Source: Pseudomonas sp. 102515 (GTDB lineage Bacteria; Pseudomonadota; Gammaproteobacteria; Pseudomonadales; Pseudomonadaceae). Taken from it: a stretch of DNA of 64,000 nucleotides. The position numbers were made by a program, and so were the translations under genes. How positions within the stretch are numbered: position 1 is the first letter of the stretch; each line of letters begins with the position of its first letter. The stretch is taken from the NCBI RefSeq assembly GCF_031085165.1, contig NZ_JAVHTY010000001.1, positions 372,001 to 436,000 on the forward strand, written 5' to 3'. A model generated the notes under the pieces. That model was not told where the DNA came from, made no database searches, and saw only the letters and a list, made by a program, of their open reading frames with translations. This document shows positions 1 to 8,682 of this stretch, piece after piece.

Positions 1-118
1 TCACCGGAATGGACTGCGACTGGATCGGCGACGGCTCTTCGTAGCCGACGGCCTTGATGGCGGCGAGGATGGCGGGATTGAGATTGAGCGCAGCGAAATT
101 GCTGATGTCCTGGGTCAT
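1..118 (-). CDS. DEAD-box ATP-dependent RNA helicase, N-terminal fragment
   Basis: Only the first 39 codons are inside the window; the gene continues past the left edge. The peptide starts MTQDISNFAALNLNPAILAA and then reads GYEEPSPIQSQSIPV. This is the Q motif of DEAD-box helicases (conserved aromatic residue, then P-x-x-I-Q), which recognises adenine. The family unwinds structured RNA in ribosome assembly and mRNA decay. The short N-terminus directly followed by the Q motif resembles DeaD/CsdA, but RhlE-type proteins start in a similar way and the fragment cannot separate them. The ATG at 118 is preceded on the minus strand by a purine-rich stretch. Confidence 0.85.
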   Translation of the reverse strand, partial: MTQDISNFAALNLNPAILAAIKAVGYEEPSPIQSQSIPV

Positions 119-399
119 TGTCTTGCCTCGTGTGCTTCGCAAAGACCCCAAAGCCAAGAGCTGCGCTTATCCGAATGACCGAAGTCGCCCAGGCAGCCAA
201 GGTGTGAGCTTTTTGCGAAATAGCGGATGAAAGGGGGTGAAGCGTCTAGGATTGTTCGCCGTCGGGCGAACGCACGACCGGCGTGGCCATGGCGGCGGAC
301 CGGGAGAATGCAGTTCCTGAACGGAAGGTCAAAAAGACCGGGGCGAATAATACCCGAACCCTGGACATTTCTCCAGAGAACCTTGGTCTACTTTTGTAG
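119..399. other. intergenic region upstream of the helicase gene
   Basis: These 281 bp lie between the 3' end of the SpeE-like gene and the helicase start, both on the minus strand. The only structure I see is a 7-bp hairpin (GTTCGCC with GGCGAAC) near 253-272. Cold-shock helicase genes often have long leaders, so much of this could be 5' UTR, but nothing here proves it. Confidence 0.4.
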
Positions 400-1149
400 T
401 CAGGTTGCCGCACGCAGGTTGTCCAGATGGGACTCCAGATCGAAGCCGATCCGCAGGCTCAATTCGCGAACGCGCTGCCGCGTGCCAGCCTCGTCCAGCT
501 CCTGTTCCAGGCTCGCCGGTACCAGCAGGATCACGTTGCCCTCCACCACCGGGCACTCCCAGTAATGATGGCGGAACAGCCCGCGCAGCAGCGCGGCGCC
601 CAGTGGCTTGCCGTCGGTGGCGCTCCACTGGTTGATCATCAGCCAGCCGCCCGGATTGAGCTTGGCCTGGCAGTTTTCCAGAAAGCGCCAGGCCAGATGC
701 GCACTGGAGGGGCCGACATCGGTATAGAGGTCGACGAAGATCAGATCGGCAGGCGCCGCGCTGTCGAGCAGGTCCAGGGCATCGCCGATGCGGATCGCCA
801 GCCGCGGATCCTCACCCAGGCCAAGATGCAGGCGGGCCAGGCGCGGCACCGCGGGGCGCAGCTCCAGCGCTTCCACCGCCTCCAGGGGCAGCCACTTGAG
901 GCAGGCCTGGGTCAGGGTGCCGGCGCCCAGCCCGAGAAAGAGTGCCCGCCGTGGCTGCGGATGGCAGAGCGCACCCAGCAGCATGGCGCGGTTGTAGTCG
1001 TATTCCAGCCAGGCGGGGTCCTGGGTGAAGACGCAGCTCTGCTCCACCTCCTCGCCGAACTCCAGGAAGCGATAGGGCCCCACCTCGACCACCCGGATCC
1101 GGCCATGGTCATCGACGACCTCTTCCAGCAACACTTCCGTCTCGACCAT
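400..1149 (-). CDS. spermidine synthase-like (SpeE-fold) protein
   Basis: A 249-residue protein with the Rossmann methyltransferase fold of polyamine synthases. ALFLGLGAGTL (about residues 90-100) is the glycine-rich nucleotide-binding loop, ALELRP follows at the end of strand 2, and LIFVDLYTD matches the post-I aspartate region of SpeE-like proteins. The protein is shorter than true spermidine synthases (about 280-290 aa) and lies outside any polyamine operon, so a polyamine substrate is not established. The ATG at 1149 is chosen because AGGAGG lies six bases upstream; in-frame GTG codons at 1152 and 1155 are less likely starts. It is transcribed divergently from the DAHP synthase gene. Confidence 0.7.
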   Translation of the reverse strand: MVETEVLLEEVVDDHGRIRVVEVGPYRFLEFGEEVEQSCVFTQDPAWLEYDYNRAMLLGALCHPQPRRALFLGLGAGTLTQACLKWLPLEAVEALELRPAVPRLARLHLGLGEDPRLAIRIGDALDLLDSAAPADLIFVDLYTDVGPSSAHLAWRFLENCQAKLNPGGWLMINQWSATDGKPLGAALLRGLFRHHYWECPVVEGNVILLVPASLEQELDEAGTRQRVRELSLRIGFDLESHLDNLRAAT

Positions 1150-1261
1150 CACCACCCTCCTCTATAGCCGCCCATGGTAGCCGCGATGGGCACTGTCTAT
1201 CGAGCGTCGCGCCCGTCATCGGTTAGTATGGAAGGCTTCGTCGCACCACTCAGAGAGAATC

Positions 1262-2608
1262 ATGTCCGCGCCCTGGAGCCCCACCAGCTGGAGAAGCCTG
1301 CCCATCCAGCAGCAGCCCGAATACCCCGATCAAGCCCGTCTCGCCGATGTCGAGCGCACCCTGGCCGGCTATCCGCCCCTGGTGTTTGCCGGCGAAGCCC
1401 GCGAATTGCGCCGGCAGTTCGCCGAGGTGACCCAGGGTCGGGCCTTCCTGCTGCAGGGCGGTGATTGCGCGGAAAGCTTCTTCGAATTCTCCGCCGGCAA
1501 GATCCGCGACACCTTCAAGGTGCTCCTGCAGATGGCGGTGGTCATGACCTTCGCCGCGGGCTGCCCGGTGGTCAAGGTCGGCCGCATGGCCGGCCAGTTC
1601 GCCAAGCCGCGCTCGTCCGGCGATGAAGTCCAGGACGGCGTCTCCCTGCCGGCCTACCGCGGCGACATCGTCAACGGCATCGACTTCACCGAAGGCAGCC
1701 GCATCCCGGATCCGCAGCGGCTGATCCAGGCCTACAACCAGTCCACCGCGACCCTCAACCTGCTACGCGCCTTCGCCCAGGGCGGTTTCGCCGACCTGCA
1801 CCAGGTGCATCGCTGGAACCTGGACTTCATCGCTAACTCGGCCCTGGCCGACCGCTACCACCAGTTGGCGGATCGCATCGACGAGACCCTGGCCTTCATG
1901 CGCGCCTGCGGCCTGGACACCGCGCCCCAGGTCAAGGAGACCAACTTCTTCACCGCCCACGAGGCACTGCTGCTCAACTACGAAGAAGCCTTCGTCCGCC
2001 GCGACAGCCTGACCGGTGACTGGTACGACTGCTCCGCGCACATGCTCTGGATCGGCGATCGCACCCGCCAGCCCGATGGTGCCCATGTGGAATTCCTGCG
2101 CGGCGTGAACAACCCCATCGGCGTCAAGGTCGGTCCGTCCACCACCAGCGAAGACCTGATCCGCCTGATCGACACCCTCAACCCCGAGAACGATCCGGGC
2201 CGCCTCAATCTCATCGTGCGCATGGGCGTGGGCAAGGTCGGCGATCACCTGCCGCGGCTGATCCAGACCGTGGAGCGTGAAGGCCGCCAGGTGCTGTGGA
2301 GTTCCGACCCCATGCACGGCAACACCATCAAGGCCTCCACCGGCTACAAGACCCGGGATTTCGCCAGCGTGCTGGGCGAGGTCAAGGAGTTCTTCGGCGT
2401 GCACCAGGCCGAGGGCACCTACGCGGGCGGCATCCACATCGAGATGACCGGCCAGAACGTCACCGAGTGCATCGGCGGCGCCCGCCCGGTCACCGAAGAC
2501 GCCCTGTCCGATCGCTACCACACCCACTGCGACCCGCGCCTGAACGCCGACCAGTCCCTGGAACTGGCCTTCATGATCGCCGAGACGCTCAAGGGCATCC
2601 GCCGCTAG
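1262..2608 (+). CDS. class II 3-deoxy-7-phosphoheptulonate (DAHP) synthase
   Basis: This enzyme condenses phosphoenolpyruvate and erythrose 4-phosphate to DAHP, the first step of the shikimate pathway. The 448-residue length fits the class II (plant/AroAII) family. Family signatures are [11 protein letters not shown] (about residues 69-79, with the metal-binding Cys), [33 protein letters not shown] and [18 protein letters not shown]. The start at 1262 follows a weak GAGA-rich stretch. It appears monocistronic and converges on the YcaQ-like gene, with only 19 bp between the stops. No phenazine genes are nearby, so a housekeeping role is more likely than a PhzC-type role. Confidence 0.93.
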   Translation: MSAPWSPTSWRSLPIQQQPEYPDQARLADVERTLAGYPPLVFAGEARELRRQFAEVTQGRAFLLQGGDCAESFFEFSAGKIRDTFKVLLQMAVVMTFAAGCPVVKVGRMAGQFAKPRSSGDEVQDGVSLPAYRGDIVNGIDFTEGSRIPDPQRLIQAYNQSTATLNLLRAFAQGGFADLHQVHRWNLDFIANSALADRYHQLADRIDETLAFMRACGLDTAPQVKETNFFTAHEALLLNYEEAFVRRDSLTGDWYDCSAHMLWIGDRTRQPDGAHVEFLRGVNNPIGVKVGPSTTSEDLIRLIDTLNPENDPGRLNLIVRMGVGKVGDHLPRLIQTVEREGRQVLWSSDPMHGNTIKASTGYKTRDFASVLGEVKEFFGVHQAEGTYAGGIHIEMTGQNVTECIGGARPVTEDALSDRYHTHCDPRLNADQSLELAFMIAETLKGIRR

Positions 2609-2627
2609 GCAGAGGGCGCGGCGCGAT

Positions 2628-3827
2628 CTAGTGCTGCGCAACAGCCTCACGCAAGACGTCCGCCGGCCCGTGCAACTGCAGGTCGGCGAGACCGAGCCAC
2701 GCCGCCAGGGCGCGCAACTGCCCCGCCAGGGCATCCAGCCCCTCGTCATCCAGCCCTGCCGCCTCCAGATGCACCGCATGCACCGCCAGGCGCGATTGTG
2801 CGCGTTCGGCGCGTAGATCCACCCGTGCCGCCAGCCGCTCCCGATAGAGAAAGGGCAGCACGTAGTAGCCATAGACCCGTTGGGGCGCCGGGGTATAGAT
2901 CTCCAGCCGATAGCGGAAACCGAACAGCTGCTCGGTGCGCTCGCGCTCCCAGACCAGGGAATCGAAGGGCGACAGCAGCGCCGCCGCCTGCACCGGACGC
3001 CCGGGATTCGGCGCCCCGGCCACATAGGCCGGCTTCGACCAGCCCTGTACCTGAAACGGCTGCAGCCTGCCCTCCTCCAGCAATTCGGCGATGCCCTGCC
3101 TCGCTTCGGCGGGACTCAGGCGAAAGTAATCGCGCAGCTGGCCTTCGCTCGCCACGCCCAGGGCACGGGCACTGCGCAGGAGCAATGCCCGGCGCGCGGC
3201 TTCGGGTGTAGGGGCAGGCGCCGCGAGGATCTCCGCCGGGAGCACCCGCTCGGGCAGGTCATAGAGGCGCTCGAAGCCGCGCCGTCCGGCCACCGTCACC
3301 TCACCCGCGGCGAACAGCCACTCCAGCGCCAGTTTGCCTGGGCTCCAATCCCACCAGGGGCCAGCCCGCTCGACCCGCTTCGCCAGGCTGCCAGCGCCCA
3401 GCGCGCCGCGCTGCACCACCGCCTCCAGGGTCTGGGCGACGACCTGCGGCTGCTCGACGGCGAACCGCGCCAGCTGCCGATAGATGCCAATGCCCTGGCG
3501 CGCCTGATCGCGTCGCCAGCGCAGTTCGGCCCAGACCTCGGCCGGCACCAGCGAGGCCTCGTGAGCCCAGCACTCATAGAGCTGCCGCTTGCGCCCCTGA
3601 CCCCAGGCCAGGGTATCGAAGTCGGCGAAGGCATAGTGGCCGAGACGACTGAACAGTGGCAGATAGTGCGAGCGCACCAGGGCATTGACCGAGTCGATCT
3701 GCAGCACATTCAGGCGTGCGGCCTGGCGGTACAGGGTGGCCAGGCCCGCGCCGCCCTTGGGTTGACTACCGAAACCCTGGGCACGCAGGGCCAGGCGCCG
3801 GGCTTCGCGCAGGGAAAGGCTATCCAT
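2628..3827 (-). CDS. YcaQ-like winged-helix DNA glycosylase
   Basis: A 399-residue protein of the HTH_42/YcaQ family. Members such as E. coli YcaQ and Streptomyces AlkZ unhook DNA interstrand crosslinks and alkylated bases. Visible marks are the N-terminal LSLREARRLALRAQGF helix, VLQIDSVNALVRSHYLPLFSRLG (a conserved block binding DNA), the YECWAHEASLVP motif and the C-terminal SPFDSLVWERERTEQLFGF segment. The start is placed at 3827 because GGAG sits just upstream (gtcaggagctcgg then ATG); the frame is open to 3932 but that extension looks non-coding. Its substrate in this organism is inferred from the family. Confidence 0.82.
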   Translation of the reverse strand: MDSLSLREARRLALRAQGFGSQPKGGAGLATLYRQAARLNVLQIDSVNALVRSHYLPLFSRLGHYAFADFDTLAWGQGRKRQLYECWAHEASLVPAEVWAELRWRRDQARQGIGIYRQLARFAVEQPQVVAQTLEAVVQRGALGAGSLAKRVERAGPWWDWSPGKLALEWLFAAGEVTVAGRRGFERLYDLPERVLPAEILAAPAPTPEAARRALLLRSARALGVASEGQLRDYFRLSPAEARQGIAELLEEGRLQPFQVQGWSKPAYVAGAPNPGRPVQAAALLSPFDSLVWERERTEQLFGFRYRLEIYTPAPQRVYGYYVLPFLYRERLAARVDLRAERAQSRLAVHAVHLEAAGLDDEGLDALAGQLRALAAWLGLADLQLHGPADVLREAVAQH

Positions 3828-3861
3828 CCGAGCTCCTGACAGAGAGAGGTGATCTTCCACC

Positions 3862-4113
3862 CTAGCAGGATCGGCGGCGGCCCTCCTCTGCGGGTTGCTG
3901 CCAGAACGGTTTGTCGGCTTCCTGCCAGGCATCGGCGCGACTCAGACCGAGGTCGTGCAGCGCGCCCTCATCCAGTCGATAGAGCGCCCGGCGTTGGTGG
4001 GAAAGCTCCACCGCGCGGCGCAACCAAGCCCAGACTTGCCGCAGACGGAAGGTGACGCCGGGAACACCAGGGGTATGCGCGGACGAATCTCGTTGAGCCA
4101 TGAGCCGGGCCAT
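3862..4113 (-). CDS. DUF1127 domain small protein
   Basis: An 83-residue basic protein. The C-terminal half, RRALYRLDEGALHDLGLSRADAW, is the DUF1127 (YjiS-like) signature with the conserved L-D-x-x-L-x-D-(I/L)-G-(L/I)-(S/T)-R pattern. Small DUF1127 proteins in alpha-proteobacteria bind RNA or affect phosphate and carbon metabolism; no function is known for this one. The start at 4113 is set by AAGGAG on the minus strand (ggagaaggagattcacc then ATG); the frame is open a further 19 codons. It is divergent from the adjacent LysR gene, a pairing that suggests but does not prove regulation. Confidence 0.8.
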   Translation of the reverse strand: MARLMAQRDSSAHTPGVPGVTFRLRQVWAWLRRAVELSHQRRALYRLDEGALHDLGLSRADAWQEADKPFWQQPAEEGRRRSC

Positions 4114-4187
4114 GGTGAATCTCCTTCTCCAGGGGGTGTGGCGCAAGTCTGAAAGCCGGCATAACATCAATCCAACGAATCTTTCTG

Positions 4188-5066
4188 ATGCGATCCATTC
4201 ACCTGGTTGATGTCATGAATTATCCGAGCATAGAGACCGATCTGTTGCGCACCTTCGTCGCCATCGCCGATCAGGGCGGCTTCACCCGCGCGGCCGAGGT
4301 AGTCAACCGCACCCAGTCGGCGGTGAGCATGCAGATGCGCAAGCTCGAAGAGGACGTGCTGCAGCGGCGGCTGTTCGAACGGGAGGGCCGCCAGGTGCGC
4401 CTGACAGCGGAGGGTCAGATCCTGCTGGGCTTCGCCCGGCGGATCCTCAAGCTGCATGGCGAGGTGATGACCACCCTGCGCGAACCGCACATGGTGGGAA
4501 CGGTGCGTATCGGCACCCCCGACGATTACGTCATGAGGTTCATTCCCGGCATCCTGGCCGGCTTCGCCAAGGCCTATCCACTGGTGCAGGTGGACGTCCA
4601 TTGCGAGACCACCGCCGGCCTGCTGCAACGCCAGGACCTGGACCTGACCATCGTCACCCGTGAACCGGGCAACGAGATCGGCCTCCCCCTGCGTCGCGAG
4701 CGCTTCATCTGGGCCGAGGCGCCGGGTTTCGATGTCCACCAGCGCGATCCGCTGCCGCTGGCGATGTTCAACACCTCGTGCTTTCTCAGCGAATGGGCGC
4801 GCCGGGCGCTGGACAATCGCGGACGCGGCTATCGCCTGGCTTACAGCAGCCCGAGCCTTGCCGCTCTGCTCGGCATCGTCAAGGCCGGCCTGGCGGTCAC
4901 CGCGCAACTGGAAAGCCTGCTGCCGAGCGAGCTGCGCCGGCTGGGAGAAGCCGACGGCATGCCGGACCTGCCGGCCTGCTCCATCGAACTGCTGCGCAAT
5001 CCGCGCAGCGCCTCGCCGATCATCGACACCCTCGCCGAGCATATCGCCGAGGGCTTTCGGCAGTAG
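4188..5066 (+). CDS. LysR-family transcriptional regulator
   Basis: A 292-residue LysR protein. The N-terminal winged helix-turn-helix reads DLLRTFVAIADQGGFTRAAE, then VNRTQSAVSMQMRKLEEDV and LFEREGRQVRLTAEG, followed by a periplasmic-binding-protein-like effector domain. A second in-frame ATG at 4215 (MNYPSIETDLL) is an equally plausible start, since neither has a strong Shine-Dalgarno sequence. It diverges from the DUF1127 gene across 74 bp. The effector ligand cannot be read from the sequence. Its stop is followed directly by the palindromic element at 5067-5207. Confidence 0.85.
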   Translation: MRSIHLVDVMNYPSIETDLLRTFVAIADQGGFTRAAEVVNRTQSAVSMQMRKLEEDVLQRRLFEREGRQVRLTAEGQILLGFARRILKLHGEVMTTLREPHMVGTVRIGTPDDYVMRFIPGILAGFAKAYPLVQVDVHCETTAGLLQRQDLDLTIVTREPGNEIGLPLRRERFIWAEAPGFDVHQRDPLPLAMFNTSCFLSEWARRALDNRGRGYRLAYSSPSLAALLGIVKAGLAVTAQLESLLPSELRRLGEADGMPDLPACSIELLRNPRSASPIIDTLAEHIAEGFRQ

Positions 5067-5207
5067 GACTTGCCTGAAAAGTCGACGAGCGCAGGTGAGG
5101 CAAGGCAAAAATCAGCGAGGAAGCGGAGTTTACAAATGGTAAATGAGCATTCCGAGCTGATTTTTAACGCAGCATCACCAATGCGCAGGCATTTTTCAGA
5201 CAACGTC
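5067..5207. repeat. imperfect palindromic intergenic element, copy A
   Basis: This fills the gap between the convergent LysR and TauE genes. Three nested complementary layers are visible. Outer arms are 5067-5080 (GACTTGCCTGAAAA) and 5192-5207 (TTTTTCAGACAACGTC). A perfect 10-bp stem pairs 5107-5116 (AAAAATCAGC) with 5156-5165 (GCTGATTTTT). The core 5117-5155 starts GAGGAAGCGGAGT and ends TAAATGAGCATTCCGA. The same core, with different but still complementary flanking stems, recurs at 25223-25363. It could be a mobile palindrome, a bidirectional terminator or a structured RNA. Confidence 0.8.
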
Positions 5208-5210
5208 TAA

Positions 5211-5960
5211 TCAGCGCAGCGCCAGCAGCACCGCACACAGCAGCAGAAAACCGCAGAACAGCAGGCGCAGCAGCCGCTCGGGCAACTGGTGCGCGAGCCG
5301 CACGCCCCAGCTGACGCTGAGCAGGCCACCCAGCGCCAGCGGCAGGCCGACGTGCCAATCCACTTCCCCGTGCCAGGCATAGCTGGCCAGGGTGACCCCG
5401 GTGGTGGGCAACGCCATGGCCAGCGACATGCCCTGGGCCGCCACCTGGGTCATGCCCATCACCCCGGCGAGAATGGGGGTGGCGATCACCGCGCCACCGA
5501 CGCCGAACAGCCCGCCGACCAGCCCTGCCACCAGCCCCAGCACCCCGAGCCCCAGGCGACTCGGCGTGGTCAGCGGCGGCTGGCCACGGCGATAGAGTTG
5601 CCAGAGGTTGTAGAGCACCAGCACGAGCAGGAAGCCGACGAAGCCGTGGCGCATGGAGCGGGCGTCCAGGGACACCGCCAGCGCCGTACCCGCCAGGGCC
5701 GAGAGCATGCCGGCGGCGGCCAGCAGACCGGCGCGTTGCCAGTCGATGCGATTGCGCTGGTTGTACTTGTAGACCGACAGCAGCACGTTGGGCACCACCA
5801 TCACCAGGGCGGTGCCCTGGGCCAGTTGCTGGTCGAGGCCGAACAGCAGGGCCAGCACCGGGATGGCGATCAAGCCGCCGCCGATGCCGAACAACCCACC
5901 CACCACACCCAGCACCGCCCCGAGGGCGATATCAATCAAGAGCTGAGACAGCAATTCCAC
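5211..5960 (-). CDS. TauE/SafE family inner-membrane anion permease
   Basis: A 249-residue, very hydrophobic protein with about eight predicted membrane segments in two halves. Each half begins with the family's glycine-rich motif: VVGGLFGIGGGLIAIPVLAL near the N-terminus and LVGGLFGVGGAVIATPILAG near residue 140. The family exports or imports sulfite, sulfoacetate and related organosulfur or anion substrates. No sulfur-metabolism gene is adjacent, so the substrate is unknown. It appears monocistronic. Confidence 0.88.
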   Translation of the reverse strand: MELLSQLLIDIALGAVLGVVGGLFGIGGGLIAIPVLALLFGLDQQLAQGTALVMVVPNVLLSVYKYNQRNRIDWQRAGLLAAAGMLSALAGTALAVSLDARSMRHGFVGFLLVLVLYNLWQLYRRGQPPLTTPSRLGLGVLGLVAGLVGGLFGVGGAVIATPILAGVMGMTQVAAQGMSLAMALPTTGVTLASYAWHGEVDWHVGLPLALGGLLSVSWGVRLAHQLPERLLRLLFCGFLLLCAVLLALR

Positions 5961-6032
5961 GGCGCACTACCCAGAAGCGAACGGATTCGGAAACCGCTGT
6001 CCGGCGCACCGCCAGCGGAGCGCCAGACAGCA

Positions 6033-6055
6033 AAAAGCCCGGCAAGCCGGGCTTT
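6033..6055 (-). terminator. rho-independent terminator of efp
   Basis: AAAGCCCGGC-AAG-CCGGGCTTT forms a GC-rich stem with a 3-nt loop about 18 bases after the efp stop on the minus strand, followed by an A/T-rich end. The A run on the plus strand (6032-6036) gives the U tract for minus-strand transcription. Confidence 0.85.
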
Positions 6056-6072
6056 CTATCGAGATGCCAGGT

Positions 6073-6639
6073 TTAGACCTTGGCGCGCGACTTGTACTCG
6101 TTGGTACGGGTGTCGATCTCGATGTGGTCACCGATGTCGCAGAACTCGGAGACCTTCAGCTCGTAGCCGTTGTTCAGGCGAGCGGTCTTCATGACCTTGC
6201 CCGAGGTGTCGCCGCGAACGGCCGGCTCGGTGTAGGCGATCTGGCGCACGATGGTGGTGGGCAGTTCGATGGAGATGACGCGGTCGTTGTAGAACACCGC
6301 TTCGCAAACGTCGGTCATGCCGTCTTCGATGAAGGCGATGGCATCGCCCAGGTCGTCTTTCTCGACTTCGTACTGGTTGTAGTCGTTGTCGACGAACACG
6401 TACAGGGGATCGGCGAAGTAGGAATAGGTCACTTCCTTGCGATCCAGAATCACCGGCTCGAGCTTGTCGTCGGCGCGGAAGACGGTCTCGGTCGCGCTGC
6501 CGGAGAGCAGGCTCTTCAGCTTCATCTTGACCACTGCAGCGTTACGGCCGGACTTGTTGTATTCAGCTTTCTGGATGACCCAGGGAGCGTTGTCGATCAT
6601 GGCCACTTGGCCGGCACGGAACTCTTGTGCGGTTTTCAT
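6073..6639 (-). CDS. efp: translation elongation factor P
   Basis: EF-P binds stalled ribosomes between the P and E sites and relieves arrest at polyproline stretches. The protein is 188 residues, the standard length. The N-terminal KOW-like domain reads [20 protein letters not shown] and the modification loop is [11 protein letters not shown]. Its Arg32, in place of the Lys34 of E. coli-type EF-P, is the residue rhamnosylated by EarP in pseudomonads. The start ATG at 6639 has only a weak GGA upstream (acggataaccgc). The upstream frame is open all the way through earP, so this start lies inside a longer reading frame. A terminator follows at 6033-6055. Confidence 0.96.
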   Translation of the reverse strand: MKTAQEFRAGQVAMIDNAPWVIQKAEYNKSGRNAAVVKMKLKSLLSGSATETVFRADDKLEPVILDRKEVTYSYFADPLYVFVDNDYNQYEVEKDDLGDAIAFIEDGMTDVCEAVFYNDRVISIELPTTIVRQIAYTEPAVRGDTSGKVMKTARLNNGYELKVSEFCDIGDHIEIDTRTNEYKSRAKV

Positions 6640-7815
6640 GCGGTTATCCGTATGGATGGAAGAACGGGATTTCGAGGCGCCATATGATAGCCAATCTGTA
6701 TGGAAATGCACCAGGCTGCCGGCAAGATCGCTGTGAGAAGCCATCCGATCGCTCCAATCACGCGCCAGCAGACGCCAGGTTTCGACCTGCGCCTCCAGCG
6801 CCGACCAGGCGGCCGCCAGGTCCCCGCGACCGTTCCAGGCCAGCCAGAGGGCGCTGACCGCGGCGGCCAGCGCCGGCGTGCCGGACGCGACATAGCGCGC
6901 CAGGAAGGCCTCGAGCTTGACGAAATGGGCGTCCTCTTCCTGCGGATAGATGTGCCAGACGAAGGGATGCGCCGCCCATTGCGCGCGGACGAAGGAGTCC
7001 TCGCCACGGATGGCATTGAAGTCGCAGCACCACAGTAGCCGGTCGTACTCCTGCTGGGAGACGAAGGGCAGCACCTGCACCCGCAGGGCGCCGCGACGAT
7101 GGCCGTCGCCGGCCTTGAGCCAGTCCACGCCGAGCCAGGCGGCAACGTTCGCCAGCACCCGCCCTTCCGGCACCAGCAGGCAGGTGGGCCGGGCACCGGC
7201 GCTGAGGGCGTCGAGCCAGTCGATCAGCGCCGGGTTCTCGTAGGCGAACAGCGAGAACAGCCGCTCCCCGGGCTGGCGCCGGACGCCCAGCCCAGCGAGA
7301 AAGTCGTCCTGGGCCGCGGCAGCCTGGAGGAAGCCGTCACGCTGATCGAGCAGCTCGCGCTCGCGCAGCAGCCCGCCCACCTTGGCGGTAAAGCCGGGAA
7401 AGAAGAAGTACTTGTTCAGCCCGGTGGGCTGCAGCGACGGCAGGGCGTGACAGCCTTCGATCCACTCCTCCGCGCTCAGGTATTCCAGGTTGAGCCAGAG
7501 CGGGCGCTCGGCGCGGCGCGCCATGGCGCTGACGAAGCCTTCCGGCAACTGGCAGGCGAAGGCTTCCACCACCACGTCACCCGGCTCGGTCGCCGTCCAG
7601 TCGGCGTGCCAGCGTCGCACCTCGACGCCGCGGTGCCATTGCTGCTCGGCCGCACCCTCGACTCCCGGCTGGATCCGCGCCAAGGGATAGAGGTCGTCGA
7701 TCCAGAGGCGGACCTGCTGTCCATGCTCGGCGACCAGCTGATGGGCCAGACGCCAGGTGATACCCGCGTCGCCATAGTTGTCCACCACCGTGCAGAAGAT
7801 GTCCCAGGCTGCCAT
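6073..7815 (-). CDS. earP: EarP, EF-P arginine rhamnosyltransferase, reading frame continuous with efp
   Basis: EarP transfers rhamnose from dTDP-L-rhamnose to Arg32 of EF-P. Residues 1-16 give [16 protein letters not shown], holding the two N-terminal catalytic aspartates (D12 and D16 here). [11 protein letters not shown] and the [13 protein letters not shown] nucleotide-sugar motif come later. EarP proteins are about 375-380 residues. Here no stop occurs in frame after the expected end (about LVHFHTDWL); the frame runs about 24 more codons and enters efp at its own ATG, giving a 580-codon ORF to 6073. EarP itself therefore spans roughly 6640-7815 plus whatever is translated through. The start at 7815 has AGAGG upstream. 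Either the stop was lost by mutation or sequencing error, or a fusion is made beside internally initiated EF-P. Confidence 0.85.
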   Translation of the reverse strand: MAAWDIFCTVVDNYGDAGITWRLAHQLVAEHGQQVRLWIDDLYPLARIQPGVEGAAEQQWHRGVEVRRWHADWTATEPGDVVVEAFACQLPEGFVSAMARRAERPLWLNLEYLSAEEWIEGCHALPSLQPTGLNKYFFFPGFTAKVGGLLRERELLDQRDGFLQAAAAQDDFLAGLGVRRQPGERLFSLFAYENPALIDWLDALSAGARPTCLLVPEGRVLANVAAWLGVDWLKAGDGHRRGALRVQVLPFVSQQEYDRLLWCCDFNAIRGEDSFVRAQWAAHPFVWHIYPQEEDAHFVKLEAFLARYVASGTPALAAAVSALWLAWNGRGDLAAAWSALEAQVETWRLLARDWSDRMASHSDLAGSLVHFHTDWLSYGASKSRSSIHTDNRMKTAQEFRAGQVAMIDNAPWVIQKAEYNKSGRNAAVVKMKLKSLLSGSATETVFRADDKLEPVILDRKEVTYSYFADPLYVFVDNDYNQYEVEKDDLGDAIAFIEDGMTDVCEAVFYNDRVISIELPTTIVRQIAYTEPAVRGDTSGKVMKTARLNNGYELKVSEFCDIGDHIEIDTRTNEYKSRAKV

Positions 7816-7953
7816 GCCATACCTCTAAGTCATTGATATCGAATCGTGTTCCGCCTGATTGGCGGGCGGACGCGGGAGGGCTTCCAGTGAACCCAGTCAC
7901 ACCGCGACCAAGAGCGGGCCGGTAGTATCCGCGCTTTTTCGGACGGATTCTCC

Positions 7954-8655
7954 ATGTCGTTGCGCCCTGCCCTGCTGTTCTGCCTGAGCCTGGCTTCCCT
8001 GAGCGCCCTGGCGACGCCGCAGCCGCCGCAGCCGCCGCGTACCTTCGGCGAAGCCAAGGTGGTGGCGGCAAAGGTCTATGCCAAGCAAGGTGTGGACTTC
8101 TATTGCGGCTGCCACTACAGCGGCAACACCGTGGATCTGAAAAGCTGCGGCTACGTCCCGCGCAAGAGCGCCCAGCGCGCTAGCCGCATCGAATGGGAGC
8201 ACATCGTCCCAGCCTGGGTGATCGGCCACCAGCGCCAGTGCTGGCAGAAAGGCGGTCGCAAGAACTGCACGGCCAACGACCCGGTGTACCAGAAGGCCGA
8301 GGCCGACCTCTTCAACCTGGTACCGGTGGTCGGCGAGGTCAATGGCGACCGCAGCAACTTCGCCTTCGGCTGGCTGCCGCAGAAACCCAGCCAGTACGGC
8401 GCCTGCCAGATGGTGGTGGACTTCAAGGCCAAGACCGCCATGCCGCGCCCGGAGATCCGCGGCATGGTCGCCCGCACCTACTTCTACATGAGCGATCGCT
8501 ACGGCCTGCGCCTGTCCAAGCAGGATCGCCAGCTCTATACCGCCTGGACCAAGCAGTATCCCCCGGAGGCCTGGGAGCGCCAGCGCAATCAGCGCCTGGC
8601 CTGCATCATGGGTCGCGGCAATCCCTACGTCGGCGAGACCAAGGCCTGCAAGTGA
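7954..8655 (+). CDS. endA: periplasmic/secreted endonuclease I
   Basis: A 233-residue nuclease with a Sec signal peptide (MSLRPALLFCLSLASLSALA, cleavage near residue 21). The mature part has the EndA/NucM beta-beta-alpha metal motif: EWEHIVPAW carries the catalytic His, and ADLFNLVPVVGEVNGDRSN carries the conserved asparagines. Paired cysteines (FYCGCHYSG, KSCGYVP, CWQKGGRKNC) suit an oxidising compartment. The family cuts double-stranded DNA and RNA without sequence preference, for nutrient use or to limit incoming DNA. It is divergent from earP and monocistronic. Confidence 0.93.
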   Translation: MSLRPALLFCLSLASLSALATPQPPQPPRTFGEAKVVAAKVYAKQGVDFYCGCHYSGNTVDLKSCGYVPRKSAQRASRIEWEHIVPAWVIGHQRQCWQKGGRKNCTANDPVYQKAEADLFNLVPVVGEVNGDRSNFAFGWLPQKPSQYGACQMVVDFKAKTAMPRPEIRGMVARTYFYMSDRYGLRLSKQDRQLYTAWTKQYPPEAWERQRNQRLACIMGRGNPYVGETKACK

Positions 8656-8682
8656 GGCGACTCAGCACCTGTCCGCAGCCGT

